Shown piece by piece: positions 32,734 to 41,039 of a DNA stretch of 64,000 nucleotides (its first letter is position 1; every line of letters begins with the position of its first letter). Under the pieces are notes generated by a model. The model saw nothing but the letters and a program-made list of their open reading frames with translations, was not told the origin of the DNA and ran no database searches. The position numbers and the translations under genes are program-made. The stretch covers positions 1,138,007 through 1,202,006 of the forward strand of contig JAHBZE010000002.1 of the NCBI GenBank assembly GCA_019635585.1. Reading direction: 5' to 3'. The DNA comes from Xanthobacteraceae bacterium (GTDB lineage Bacteria > Pseudomonadota > Alphaproteobacteria > Rhizobiales > Xanthobacteraceae).

Positions 32734-34020
32734 CTAGCCATGCAGCTTGGGATCTCGGGCGAAGAGGTAGGCGAGAATCGAAAGGGCCAAGAGTCCCGCC
32801 ACCACCCCGAACGACATCTGATAGGCCGCGAGCGGATAGACCGTCTGATTCGGAGCCATGACTTCGATCACCGCGCCCACCACGGTCTGGAAGATGAAGG
32901 CGCCGCCCATGGTCGCGAGATTGAACAGCGTCAACCCGCGGCCGACGAATTGCGGGGGGAACAGCGCCCGCCCCTGCGCGGTCAGCACCGGCGCAAAGCC
33001 GGTCACGAGACCATAAAGCGCGAACCACACAAGCAGCACGCCTTCGTTCATCTTCCCAGCGAGCGCGAGCCAGATCAGCATCAAGAGCACCATGCCTGAG
33101 CCGAGCAGAACCGGCGTGCGATAGTTGCCGAACAGGCGATCCGCCGGTCCCCACACGAACACCGAGATCGTACTCGCGACGGCAAGCACCAGCAGATAGA
33201 ATCCGCGCGTCGGCAGGTCGTAGCCGTACACATGCGCGAGATAAGGTCCGCCCCACAGCCCGAGAATGGCGATCAGCACCGCGTAATTCGAGACAAACAT
33301 TGCGAAGATCGGCCAGAACGACGGCGTGCGGGTTACGACGAGCAAACCGCGCAGACTCTCCCGGAAGTTTTCTTTCTTGTGCTCCGGTTTCGGCACGCCC
33401 GGCGGATCGTCGCTGACCCACCACAACACGATCAGTCCCGAAAGACCGGCGAGCGCTGCCACGATCACGAAACTTGCCCGCCAGCCGATGGTCCCCGCCG
33501 CCAAGGCGAGCGGCGCGGTAGCCGCGAGCAGTCCGAGACCCGACAAACCGAGTTGCGCGCCGACCACGGTCGAAAAATATTTCGGCTGGAACCAGCGCGC
33601 GTAAATCGCAAGCGGCGCGACGTAAAAGCTCGAGCAGCCCAGCGCCATCAGCACCCGGCCCAGAATGAGCGTGTTCTGGTCCGGTCCCAGCGCGAACACG
33701 ATGCAACCCGCGACCGCGATCGCGGTCGACCAGAGCATGGTCATGCGTGGGCCGAACCGGTCGATCAGCATCCCGACCGGGATCTGCGCGACCGCGAAGG
33801 CCAGAAAGAAGGAACTCGACAGCAGCGCGAGCCCGGACGCGCTGATTTTGAGCTCGGTGACGAGGTTGGGCGCGATCACGCCGACTGCGCTCCGGAGGAA
33901 TTGGCTGACAAGCTGTGCCGACGACAAGACGACGACGAGCCAGATGCCACCCCACAGATCGAGCTGTGTTCCCGGCTGCGCCTTGCCGGCACCACCCGCG
34001 CCATTGTGCTCATCCTTCAA
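32734..34020 (-). CDS. MFS transporter
   Basis: This 428-residue inner-membrane transporter has twelve predicted helices. The first region contains GGIWLVVVLSSAQLVSQFLR, and the cytoplasmic loop between helices 2 and 3 has GMLIDRFGPRMTM, matching the MFS motif A pattern. A charged loop (DPPGVPKPEHKKENFRESLR) joins the two halves. The substrate is not identifiable; this type is often annotated as a nitrate/nitrite or organic-acid porter without evidence. It is divergent from the small secreted protein at 34183, and transcription runs toward the 200-bp gap before 32734, which holds no gene I can support. Confidence 0.9.
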   Translation of the reverse strand: MKDEHNGAGGAGKAQPGTQLDLWGGIWLVVVLSSAQLVSQFLRSAVGVIAPNLVTELKISASGLALLSSSFFLAFAVAQIPVGMLIDRFGPRMTMLWSTAIAVAGCIVFALGPDQNTLILGRVLMALGCSSFYVAPLAIYARWFQPKYFSTVVGAQLGLSGLGLLAATAPLALAAGTIGWRASFVIVAALAGLSGLIVLWWVSDDPPGVPKPEHKKENFRESLRGLLVVTRTPSFWPIFAMFVSNYAVLIAILGLWGGPYLAHVYGYDLPTRGFYLLVLAVASTISVFVWGPADRLFGNYRTPVLLGSGMVLLMLIWLALAGKMNEGVLLVWFALYGLVTGFAPVLTAQGRALFPPQFVGRGLTLFNLATMGGAFIFQTVVGAVIEVMAPNQTVYPLAAYQMSFGVVAGLLALSILAYLFARDPKLHG

Positions 34021-34182
34021 GCGCCGGCTCTCCCAAGAGTATTTTTTATGGGCATTCGCCCTTATCGGTCCCGGTCCGTGCCATGACGGGACGGTGACTT
34101 CAACCGTCCGGCGCGCAGTCAGCCGTTGCTTGAATCACATGCCGCCCGCTAGATTGCGGGCCTCTTTAGGGGAGCGATTTCA

Positions 34183-34506
34183 ATGACGTACCGTACCGTT
34201 CTTGCTGCCGTATTCGTCGCGGGCATCACCGCCGTGACCGCGACCGCGTCCTTCGCGCAATGGGCCCAGGCCGAACGCGAAGAATTCGCACGCGATTGCG
34301 TGCAGGCTTGCCGTAACAACGACAAGGTCCCCGCCGACCGCAAAGGCCAGTGCGTCGATTACTGCGCCTGCGTAGGCGACGCCGCCGAGCGCACCGAACC
34401 GAACTACAAAGTTCTGAACGACGACTTCCTCCAGCAGCGCGACACCGAGCGCGTTCGCGCCGTAAAGAACTCGGTTCCCGCCTGCAATCAGAGGGCGTTC
34501 CGCTGA
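34183..34506 (+). CDS. Small secreted protein with Cys residues
   Basis: This 107-residue protein has a signal peptide (about 1-25, ending ASFAQ) and a short mature domain with six Cys (DCVQACRNN; GQCVDYCACVG; PACNQRAFR). The Cys spacing suggests disulphide bonds in the periplasm. I do not recognise the family. The coding region is convincing because of the signal peptide, the ribosome-binding site (GGGGAG, 34169-34174) and the high codon bias. It is 18 bp before hisN on the same strand, so they may share a transcript. Confidence 0.75.
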   Translation: MTYRTVLAAVFVAGITAVTATASFAQWAQAEREEFARDCVQACRNNDKVPADRKGQCVDYCACVGDAAERTEPNYKVLNDDFLQQRDTERVRAVKNSVPACNQRAFR

Positions 34507-34524
34507 GCTGACCGGACAAACGCA

Positions 34525-35307
34525 ATGGGTGCCGTCGACTTCGCGGCTTTTGTCGATGAACTCGCGAAAGTCGCGGGCGACGCCATCCTGCCGTTTTTCC
34601 GCACGGCGCTTTCGATCGAGAACAAGAAACTCAAAGGCGCATTCGATCCCGTCACTGCCGCCGATCGCGCGGCGGAGACGGCGATGCGCGCGCTGATCCG
34701 CAAAACCTTTCCCGCACACGGCATCGTCGGTGAGGAATTCGACGACGTGAAAAGCGACGCGCCCTACACGTGGGTGCTCGACCCGATCGACGGCACCAAA
34801 TCCTTCATCGCCGGCATGCCGGTGTGGGGGACGCTGATCGGCCTCTGCAAGGACGACATGCCGGTCTACGGCATGATGGCCCAGCCCTTCATCGGCGAGC
34901 GCTTCACCGGCGACGGCGCAAAGGCGAAATATCGCGGACCCGCGGGCGAACGAAAACTCATGACGCGCGCCTGCGCGTCGCTCGGCGACGCGCTTCTTTT
35001 CACGACGAGCCCGCATCTGTTCCAGCCTGACGAACGGACCCGCTTCGACAGCGTCGAGAAGCACGTTCGCCTCTCGCGCTACGGCGGCGATTGCTACGCC
35101 TATTGCATGGTCGCCGCCGGATACGCCGATCTCGTGATCGAAGCGGGACTCGATGCTTACGATATTGTGCCGCTAATCCCCATCATCGAAGGCGCGGGCG
35201 GCATCGTCACGAACTGGCAGGGCGAGAGTGCCGTAAACGGCGGCCAGATTGTCGCCGCCGGAGACAAGCGCGTGCACACGGCCGCGCTCGAATTTCTGAA
35301 CAAGTAA
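34525..35307 (+). CDS. hisN: Histidinol-phosphatase, inositol monophosphatase family (HisN)
   Basis: This 260-residue protein belongs to the inositol-monophosphatase superfamily, HisN type, which removes phosphate from histidinol phosphate in histidine biosynthesis. The metal site is visible: the Glu/Glu of GIVGEEFDDVK, the DPIDGTKSFIAGMPVWG motif, and a final YDIVPLIPIIEGAGGIVTNW. The order and length fit HisN-type (TIGR02067) enzymes rather than classical SuhB. It lies alone with respect to other his genes. It is convergent with the hydrolase at 35310. Confidence 0.88.
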   Translation: MGAVDFAAFVDELAKVAGDAILPFFRTALSIENKKLKGAFDPVTAADRAAETAMRALIRKTFPAHGIVGEEFDDVKSDAPYTWVLDPIDGTKSFIAGMPVWGTLIGLCKDDMPVYGMMAQPFIGERFTGDGAKAKYRGPAGERKLMTRACASLGDALLFTTSPHLFQPDERTRFDSVEKHVRLSRYGGDCYAYCMVAAGYADLVIEAGLDAYDIVPLIPIIEGAGGIVTNWQGESAVNGGQIVAAGDKRVHTAALEFLNK

Positions 35308-35309
35308 TT

Positions 35310-36254
35310 CTACGCCGCCGAACCCGGCACGAAAGCGTCGAACGCCGCCCAAAATTGCGAGCGAATGGAATCGCGCTCCATCAGGATTTCGTGGCGGCTG
35401 CCGGGGATCACGATGATCGCGCCGGCGCGAAGCCGGATCGCAAATTTCTCCGCGGCCACGGTCGATACCAGCCGGTCGTCGCCGGCCGCGATGATCAAAA
35501 TCGGTTGGTGCAACTTCGCGGGATACTCCGGCTGTTCGAACTCGTCGATCTGGCGGAATGACGCCGCGATCCACGACATCGTCGGCGAGCCTAGCCCCAG
35601 CATGGGCTCTGCTTCGACGATCGCAGCGATCCGCTCGTAACGCACCGGATCCGATGAAACCGGATTGCCGTAGAACGGACGATTGGTGACCGCGACCGCG
35701 CTGCCGCCGGGGATATAGCGGCTACCGAAGCCGATCGCCGCCATGACGCGCGTGAACAATCTAGAGAGATTCCGGTAGCGTTTGATGCGCAGGTCGATCA
35801 TCGGCGCGCAGAGAACGACGCGGTCGAACCAGCGTCTTTCTTCGTGAAGCGCACGCAGAATATTCGCGGCGCCCATCGAATGTGCGAGTGCGAAATAGGG
35901 CGGCGGGCAATCCGGCAACACAATCTCTTTCATGAAGGCATCGAGATCGAGCTGGAATTCCGAAAAATCGCCGACATGACCCTTGCGCGGGTCCGCTAGT
36001 TCCCGCGCCGAACCGCCCTGTCCTCGCCAGTCCAGCACCGCTACCGCGAAACCGCGCGCCCGCAATTCGCGGACGACTTCGAAATATTTTTCGATCATCT
36101 CGGCGCGGCCGGGAAATAAGCAGACCGTGCCTTTTCGCTTGGTCCCTCCTGCGGGCCAGCGCGCGAAGCGCAAGCCGACGCCGTCGGCGGCTTTGATAAA
36201 ACCGCTGACCGCTTCTTCCGGGATCGGATTCGATAAGATGGAAGTGAGACTCAT
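35310..36254 (-). CDS. Alpha/beta hydrolase, lysophospholipase-like
   Basis: This 314-residue hydrolase of the PldB/monoglyceride-lipase type has the oxyanion-side CLFPGRAEMIEKYFEVVREL, the strand VAVLDWRGQGGSARELADPR, and the nucleophile elbow FALAHSMGAAN with a Ser (GxSxG as A-H-S-M-G). The catalytic His probably lies in IPGSRHEILMERD, and the Asp in LIIAAGDDRLVS. The start at 36254 is preferred over a codon 30 bp upstream. It probably acts on a lipid or a monoacylglycerol. It is convergent with hisN, 2 bp apart. Confidence 0.87.
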   Translation of the reverse strand: MSLTSILSNPIPEEAVSGFIKAADGVGLRFARWPAGGTKRKGTVCLFPGRAEMIEKYFEVVRELRARGFAVAVLDWRGQGGSARELADPRKGHVGDFSEFQLDLDAFMKEIVLPDCPPPYFALAHSMGAANILRALHEERRWFDRVVLCAPMIDLRIKRYRNLSRLFTRVMAAIGFGSRYIPGGSAVAVTNRPFYGNPVSSDPVRYERIAAIVEAEPMLGLGSPTMSWIAASFRQIDEFEQPEYPAKLHQPILIIAAGDDRLVSTVAAEKFAIRLRAGAIIVIPGSRHEILMERDSIRSQFWAAFDAFVPGSAA

Positions 36255-36297
36255 GCGGCAAGATGCGTACAATGACGCCCGCACTCCGGCAACGGCG

Positions 36298-36708
36298 CTA
36301 TTTCTTTTTCGGTGAAATCTGGCTCAGGCCGACGATCTCGCCAGTGCGGACGTTGAACACCACACGGACTTTCATGCCGTAGGGATCGACGGCCTGAAAC
36401 ACGTAATTCTCGCCGCGCCGCGTCAGCCCGGTGATGTTGCTGAAGCCCTGCGCTTCCAGCCGTTGCACGATGTTGCCACCCGTCGCCGGTTCCTGTGCAA
36501 CTATTGAAGACGGCTGCACCAGAGGCGTGCCGGTCGAAAGCATCGCGATCACCCGCCGGTCGAGCGCAGGCGGCCGGTCCATGGCCAGAAGCTTTTTCCC
36601 GGCGGTCTTGCCCGCGCTCGCGGCGCGGACCGCGGCATCCGAGACGTCAGTTGCGAGGAGCGCGAAGAGCGCTACCGCCGGTATCCGGGCTGCTCGCTTC
36701 AGGTTCAT
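36298..36708 (-). CDS. Secreted hypothetical protein (PepSY-like)
   Basis: This 136-residue protein has a signal peptide (about 1-26) and a small C-terminal domain that resembles a PepSY fold: NIVQRLEAQGFSNITGLTRR, then GENYVFQAVDPYGMKVRVVF and NVRTGEIVGLSQISPKKK. PepSY-like domains may inhibit peptidases, but no partner gene is near. The middle stretch is a linker. I treat the assignment as weak. It lies between the hydrolase and the divergent Hsp20 gene. Confidence 0.65.
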   Translation of the reverse strand: MNLKRAARIPAVALFALLATDVSDAAVRAASAGKTAGKKLLAMDRPPALDRRVIAMLSTGTPLVQPSSIVAQEPATGGNIVQRLEAQGFSNITGLTRRGENYVFQAVDPYGMKVRVVFNVRTGEIVGLSQISPKKK

Positions 36709-36806
36709 TGCTAACGCCTATCGCCCCGCATCTTGATCGCCCAGACCACATGAATATAGCCCGAACGTAACCCGGCACCGTGTTCATGTAGGCGGTGCGG
36801 CCGGGG

Positions 36807-36834
36807 CTTGAACCCCCAAAAACCACGCCCATAT
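36807..36834 (+). promoter_or_regulatory. Sigma-32-type heat-shock promoter of hsp20
   Basis: CTTGAA (36807-36812) and CCCATAT (36828-36834), 15 bp apart, match the heat-shock sigma factor promoter. The predicted start of transcription is near 36841, which fits the beginning of the ROSE leader. The stretch also looks like a tRNA T arm by chance, which I rejected. Confidence 0.7.
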
Positions 36835-36840
36835 GCCTTT

Positions 36841-36942
36841 TTGTGCAGGCCATCCGGCTGCATCGTCCGTCGGTTTGGCTACGGCAAACCGGATTTGCGG
36901 ACGCGCAACATTCTGCATGTCGCTTCACAAGGAGGATATGTC
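36841..36942 (+). ncRNA. ROSE-type RNA thermometer in the hsp20 leader
   Basis: The leader forms a stem TGCAG/CTGCA (36844-36862), then CGGTTTG/CAAACCG (36871-36891) with loop GCTACGG, and a final helix where CATGTCGCTTC faces AAGGAGGATATG upstream of the ATG at 36943. It contains TCGCT, matching the conserved UYGCU of ROSE, opposite the Shine-Dalgarno AGGAGG, and the GGCTACGG loop also fits. At low temperature the ribosome-binding site would be hidden, and heat would open it. This is the known control of small heat-shock genes in rhizobia. Confidence 0.85.
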
Positions 36943-37413
36943 ATGCGTGGATTCGATCTCACCCCCCTTTACCGCTCCACGGTCGGCTTCGACCGCATGT
37001 TTTCGCTGCTCGACGGTTCCTTCGAGAACCAGGGCCAGACGACCTACCCACCCTATAATATCGAGCGCACCGGTGAAGATGCCTATCGTATCACCGTCGC
37101 CGTCGCGGGCTTCACCGACAAGGAACTCAATATCGAGGTGAAGGAAAACGCTCTCACCATCCGCGGCGAGAAAACCGTGACCGAGTCGGAAGACAAGCCC
37201 GAGCTGCTCTATCAGGGCATCGCGGCCCGCGCCTTCGAGCGCCGCTTCCAGCTTGCGGACCACGTCGAGGTAACCGGCGCCAGTGTCGAGAATGGCTTGC
37301 TGCACGTCGATCTCGTGCGCCGCATTCCCGAAGCCAAAAAGCCGCGCCAGATTCCGATCGGCAAGGCCAATGGCGAAGCAAAAGTGATCGACGCGACCGC
37401 GAAGGCCGCCTAA
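36943..37413 (+). CDS. Small heat-shock protein, Hsp20 family
   Basis: This 156-residue chaperone of the alpha-crystallin family holds unfolding proteins in the cytoplasm. An N-terminal arm (residues 1-40, MRGFDLTPLYRSTVGFDRMF) is followed by the alpha-crystallin domain (YNIERTGEDAYRITVAVAGF; LNIEVKENALTIRGEK; FERRFQLADHVEVTGASVEN) and a C-terminal tail with the IPI-like motif in RQIPIGKA. The form is the class-A IbpA-like type of rhizobia (HspA/HspH group). It is controlled by a sigma-32 promoter and a ROSE leader, which is strong support. A terminator follows. Confidence 0.95.
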   Translation: MRGFDLTPLYRSTVGFDRMFSLLDGSFENQGQTTYPPYNIERTGEDAYRITVAVAGFTDKELNIEVKENALTIRGEKTVTESEDKPELLYQGIAARAFERRFQLADHVEVTGASVENGLLHVDLVRRIPEAKKPRQIPIGKANGEAKVIDATAKAA

Positions 37414-37434
37414 CGGACATCGGCATAAAAAACG

Positions 37435-37463
37435 AAAGGGCCTCCGGTTGGAGGCCCTTTTTT
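37435..37463 (+). terminator. Rho-independent terminator between hsp20 and the convergent gene
   Basis: Stem GGGCCTCC (37438-37445) and GGAGGCCC (37450-37457) with a GGTT loop is extended by AAA/TTT pairs and followed by TTTTTT. It lies between hsp20 and the convergent secreted protein and may work both ways. Confidence 0.9.
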
Positions 37464-37469
37464 GTTTTT

Positions 37470-38303
37470 TCAGAACGGCGGCTGCACCGGCGGCAGCCCT
37501 GTCGGGGTTTGTTTCTTCGGTGCATCGAAGGTCGGCACCGCTCCCGTCGTCTGCTGATCGGGTGAACGCTGCGTATCGGCAGCCGGCATCTTCGGCGCCT
37601 GCGCCGATTTCGGCATGTCGTTCTTTTTCTGCGCGTCCGCTTTCGGGTCGTCCTTCTTCTTGATTTCGGCCTTCGGCGCTTCGTCCGGGCGGGTTTGCGG
37701 CGAAGGTGTCTTCTGCTTGTCCTTGTCCGTCAGCGATGCGGTCTTGTCGCTCTTGTTGTCTTTCGAATCTTTCTTCTTCGCCGTCTTGGTTTTCGCCGCC
37801 GGCGCATGCTTGTTGTCGCCGCGTTGGTCGAACGGAATCACGTTCGGGCCCTGTTGCGGCTGCGCATTCGGACGCGACGGCGGCCAGTCGGCCGGACGCT
37901 GGTTCGGCGGCGCATCGCGATAATCGTAGTCCGGTCCGTCGTCGTCGAAATCGCGCTGCGGCCCATAAGGCGGCGGGTTGATCGAAACCACGCGCGGCGG
38001 CACGGGACGGCGCAACACGTCGATCACGCGGCCGTTGTAGCCGTCGATGAGCACGCGCACCTGCCGGCCTTCGCGGTCGACCGCGTGCGTGACCCATAGC
38101 GGGCCGCGCGGGCGCGGCTCGGCGACGGGCTGAAAGCCTAGCGAACGCACCATCTCCTCGATGTGCTGCGGAGGAATTCTTCCGCCATAGGCGGGCGGCG
38201 ATGGCGGCCCCCAATATTGCGCGGACGCCGGCGTCACCGCCGCGAGGGCGAGCAACGCGGCCGGCAAAATGGAGGAACGCAAAACTTTTTCTCGAATTGT
38301 CAC
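37470..38303 (-). CDS. Secreted low-complexity protein with basic/acidic tail
   Basis: This 277-residue protein has a signal peptide (about residues 1-28, ending TPASAQ) and a short conserved N-terminal part (IEEMVRSLGFQPVAEPRPRG; DREGRQVRVLIDGYNGRVID) that may be a small folded module. The remaining 170 residues are Pro, Lys, Asp and Gln rich, without clear repeats, and would be disordered. Function is unknown; the module is reminiscent of proteins with PepSY-like halves. The GTG start at 38303 is preceded by GGGGAGAG. It is convergent with hsp20. Confidence 0.7.
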   Translation of the reverse strand: MTIREKVLRSSILPAALLALAAVTPASAQYWGPPSPPAYGGRIPPQHIEEMVRSLGFQPVAEPRPRGPLWVTHAVDREGRQVRVLIDGYNGRVIDVLRRPVPPRVVSINPPPYGPQRDFDDDGPDYDYRDAPPNQRPADWPPSRPNAQPQQGPNVIPFDQRGDNKHAPAAKTKTAKKKDSKDNKSDKTASLTDKDKQKTPSPQTRPDEAPKAEIKKKDDPKADAQKKNDMPKSAQAPKMPAADTQRSPDQQTTGAVPTFDAPKKQTPTGLPPVQPPF

Positions 38304-38388
38304 GGCAGCTCTCCCCGTAAAGACGAGCCGCCCCCCACCGGGTGGAAATATCGCAGCCCGATTGCGGCGGTCTTGCGACCGTATCGGG

Positions 38389-38871
38389 TCAGTGGTTGTG
38401 CCCTTTTGGGGCTTCATCGGAGCGATCCTCTTCGACGTTCACCAGCCCGTCGAATTTCGCAAACAAGGCAAGACGTTCCGCGGGCAGAGATTTCTCGGCC
38501 ACAGCGAGTCTGACCTCGAGCTCCTTGGCCTGCACTTTCGAAAGGCCTGCCGTTACCAGTGTATCGGCTGCCTTCAACTGATCGCCGCTGCACAGGACGA
38601 TCAACCATCGGTCCTTTCGCTTTCGCAGAAACGCGCGCCCGCCCGTTTGCTGCTGCGACCAGCCAGCTATTGCCGCATCGCCTTGAACCACGACCGGATC
38701 GACGATCAACGGCGCATCCGGACGATCAAACGTGGCTTTCATCGCTTTTACGATTTCCTGTTCGTCGGCACCCTGCGCCTGCACGCGTGGCGCGAAGATG
38801 ACGCAGCTTCCGACGATGAGCATCGAAGCCGTTAAGAGCAGCACATAGAACCATTTGAATGCGCGCATCAT
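38389..38871 (-). CDS. Copper uptake system-associated protein
   Basis: This 160-residue protein has a signal peptide (about 1-33) and a mature part typical of the family named copper uptake system-associated protein: IVKAMKATFDRPDAPLIVDP, VVVQGDAAIAGWSQQQTGGR and RWLIVLCSGDQLKAADTLV, ending in a His-containing tail (APKGHNH). It is the last gene of the operon starting with DUF2946. A strong hairpin separates it from the TonB receptor (38895-38920). It is probably a periplasmic accessory of copper import; the role is inferred from genomic neighbourhood. Confidence 0.85.
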   Translation of the reverse strand: MMRAFKWFYVLLLTASMLIVGSCVIFAPRVQAQGADEQEIVKAMKATFDRPDAPLIVDPVVVQGDAAIAGWSQQQTGGRAFLRKRKDRWLIVLCSGDQLKAADTLVTAGLSKVQAKELEVRLAVAEKSLPAERLALFAKFDGLVNVEEDRSDEAPKGHNH

Positions 38872-38894
38872 CCGAACACTCCGGAAATGGAAAT

Positions 38895-38920
38895 TGGCCC
38901 GGGCGCGAACGCCCGGGCCA
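38895..38920 (-). terminator. Intercistronic hairpin, probable attenuator
   Basis: A perfect 11-bp GC-rich stem (TGGCCCGGGCG and CGCCCGGGCCA) with a 4-nt loop lies between the TonB receptor stop and the copper-associated gene. It has no T tract. It may stabilise or attenuate the transcript, which would lower expression of the last gene. Confidence 0.55.
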
Positions 38921-38927
38921 TATCGGG

Positions 38928-41033
38928 TCAGTAGGCGACGCGCAGCCCGCCATAGATCGCGCGGCCCGTGCCCGGATTGAACAAATTGGTCGGACCCACG
39001 CCATAAACATTCGCGACGCTGACCGCCGAGATGTAGTTCGTATCGGTAAGATTGCGCGCATCGAGGTAGAAAGTCGCGTTCGGGCTCGCTTCGTAAATCG
39101 CTCGGAAGTTCAAAAGCGTATAGGCCGCGGTCTTCGCCGTGTTCGCGTTATCGACGAAATAGGCCGATGGCACGATCTCGACATTTGGCCCGAACGAAAA
39201 TCCCTTCGGGTGCTTGTAGAGAAGCTCGCTGCGAATGAAATGCCGCGGTGCGCCGGGCAACTGGTTGTCGCCAAACACCGGATGATTATCGAAGCGGAAG
39301 TCGCTGAAGGTGTAGGACGTATTCAGCCACAGCCGGTCGGGATCGAGTCCCGGCGAAAACATCGACTGCAGAAACGAAAAACCGAATCCCGCCTCAAGAC
39401 CTTGATGCACGGTTTTCGGCACGTTGCCGATTTCGCAGATGCCGCCGCCCGAACTCAGACACTGCAACTCGTCCTTGATGTCCGCGCGGTAGACCGCGAT
39501 GTCCCACGTATAATTCGGCCGCTTGGCGCGTGTGCCGATCTCTAAGGTGGTCGCGCGTTGCGGCCTGATCTGCGTGAAGTCACCGGAAAGCACGCCGCCC
39601 TCGCCGAAGCTCGGCGCTTCCGCGCTCCGCGACAGATTGGTGAATACCTGCCAGGTCGGATCGACCTGCCAAAGCAGTCCGGCCTTCGGACTCCACAAAT
39701 CATGCTCGGCGCGGCCGGGCACCGGAGCGCCGGAAATTACAGTGCGGTCGCGAATGGCAAGCAGAAATTGCGTGCCTGTCACCAGCGCCACCGACGGCAG
39801 AAAGTAATACGAGTTCTCGACATAGGCCGAATAGTTCTCGGACTTGTCCCAGGTGCGATTGAAAAGCACGCCCTTGGTGGCATTTCCGATGTTCGCGAAA
39901 ATCTGCGAGTCGGTCTGCCCGTTGTGGATATTGAAGCCGGCGACCAGCCGGTTGCGGTTGCCGGCAATCACACTTTCATTTACCGCGCGAACAAAGCCGC
40001 CGTAATCCTGCGTCGCCTGATCGATCCAGACCGAAATCGGATGCTTGAGATGCCGGTCCGTACCGAACAGGCCGAGTTCGACCGTGGTGTCGTCGAAGCG
40101 CAGCGTGGTTTTGTTCGCGATCCGAAGCGAATCGATATTGCGTTGCCAGTCGCCCGTGATGTTCGCTGCATTCGCAGTGCGTGGCGAAGTGAGCGCCACG
40201 CTACGCTCGACCTCGCCCGGAATACGCTGCCGGATCGTGTTCGAGTTGATGTAGAAGCGCGTCTCGGCGTTCTCCGAGAAGCGGTAGCCAAGGTTGGCGT
40301 TTGCGCGCGTCGACTCGCCGTCGCTATGGGCGCGGTAGCCGTCCTGTGACTGGAACGAACCGCTGATGAAGTAATCCGCCGGGCCGAACACCGCGGCGGT
40401 ACTCGTCTGGAAACGATAGAAGCCGAAGCTGCCGATATCGGTCGAGACCCCGAAGCGCGGCGCATCATAGCCAGACGGCGTGACAAAATTGATCGCGCCG
40501 CCAAGCGAGTTCGCGCCGAAACGTAATGCATTCGCACCCTTATAGACCTCGACGAAACGATAGGCGGAGGGATCGATCTCCTGAAAATCGCCGTAGCCGT
40601 CGGCGGTGTTCATGGGAATTCCATCCATGAACAGTTGCGTCGAGCGAAGGTGGAAATTGCGCGACAGCCCCGCACCGCGAATTTGCAGCCGCGAATCCTC
40701 GCCCCACTTGGGTTGCACGATCACGCCGGGGACGTAATCAAGAATATCTTTCAGCGTCTGCGCGTGCTGATTCTTGAACTGCGTATCCGGCACCACGTTA
40801 ACTGCTCCCGCGGTGTTCTGGATTTCGCGCTCGGCCTGCACGGCAGTCGGCACCGTCAAAGACTGCGGTACGGCTGGCACCTGAAGTTGCGGCGCCCGTT
40901 GCGGCTGACGCTGCTGATTGGCCCGCTGCGCTTCGATGACTGTCGTCGGTAACTGCTCCTGTTGTTGTGCTTGAAGCGGCGAACACGAAAGAGCGAACGC
41001 ACAAAATGCGCCAAGACGAATGAAATTTTTCAT
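38928..41033 (-). CDS. TonB-dependent outer-membrane receptor, likely copper
   Basis: This 701-residue protein has a signal peptide (about 1-22), a Gln/Pro-rich stretch, a TonB plug domain (IQNTAGAVNVVPDTQFKNQH; TLKDILDYVPGVIVQPKWGE; LRFGANSLGGAINFVTPSGY) and a 22-strand-like beta barrel ending in a terminal aromatic (GGLRVAY). Its neighbours, a YcnI-type copper protein upstream and a copper-uptake-associated protein downstream, suggest copper or a copper chelate as substrate rather than iron. The N-terminal TonB box is not obvious. It has no sigma/anti-sigma partners beside it. Confidence 0.9.
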   Translation of the reverse strand: MKNFIRLGAFCAFALSCSPLQAQQQEQLPTTVIEAQRANQQRQPQRAPQLQVPAVPQSLTVPTAVQAEREIQNTAGAVNVVPDTQFKNQHAQTLKDILDYVPGVIVQPKWGEDSRLQIRGAGLSRNFHLRSTQLFMDGIPMNTADGYGDFQEIDPSAYRFVEVYKGANALRFGANSLGGAINFVTPSGYDAPRFGVSTDIGSFGFYRFQTSTAAVFGPADYFISGSFQSQDGYRAHSDGESTRANANLGYRFSENAETRFYINSNTIRQRIPGEVERSVALTSPRTANAANITGDWQRNIDSLRIANKTTLRFDDTTVELGLFGTDRHLKHPISVWIDQATQDYGGFVRAVNESVIAGNRNRLVAGFNIHNGQTDSQIFANIGNATKGVLFNRTWDKSENYSAYVENSYYFLPSVALVTGTQFLLAIRDRTVISGAPVPGRAEHDLWSPKAGLLWQVDPTWQVFTNLSRSAEAPSFGEGGVLSGDFTQIRPQRATTLEIGTRAKRPNYTWDIAVYRADIKDELQCLSSGGGICEIGNVPKTVHQGLEAGFGFSFLQSMFSPGLDPDRLWLNTSYTFSDFRFDNHPVFGDNQLPGAPRHFIRSELLYKHPKGFSFGPNVEIVPSAYFVDNANTAKTAAYTLLNFRAIYEASPNATFYLDARNLTDTNYISAVSVANVYGVGPTNLFNPGTGRAIYGGLRVAY

Positions 41034-41039
41034 GACGCG

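Noticed and set aside
36795-36825. tRNA-like T-arm sequence (GGGGCTTGAACCCCC)
   Set aside because: No acceptor or anticodon arm surrounds it; CTTGAA is better explained as the -35 element of the hsp20 promoter.
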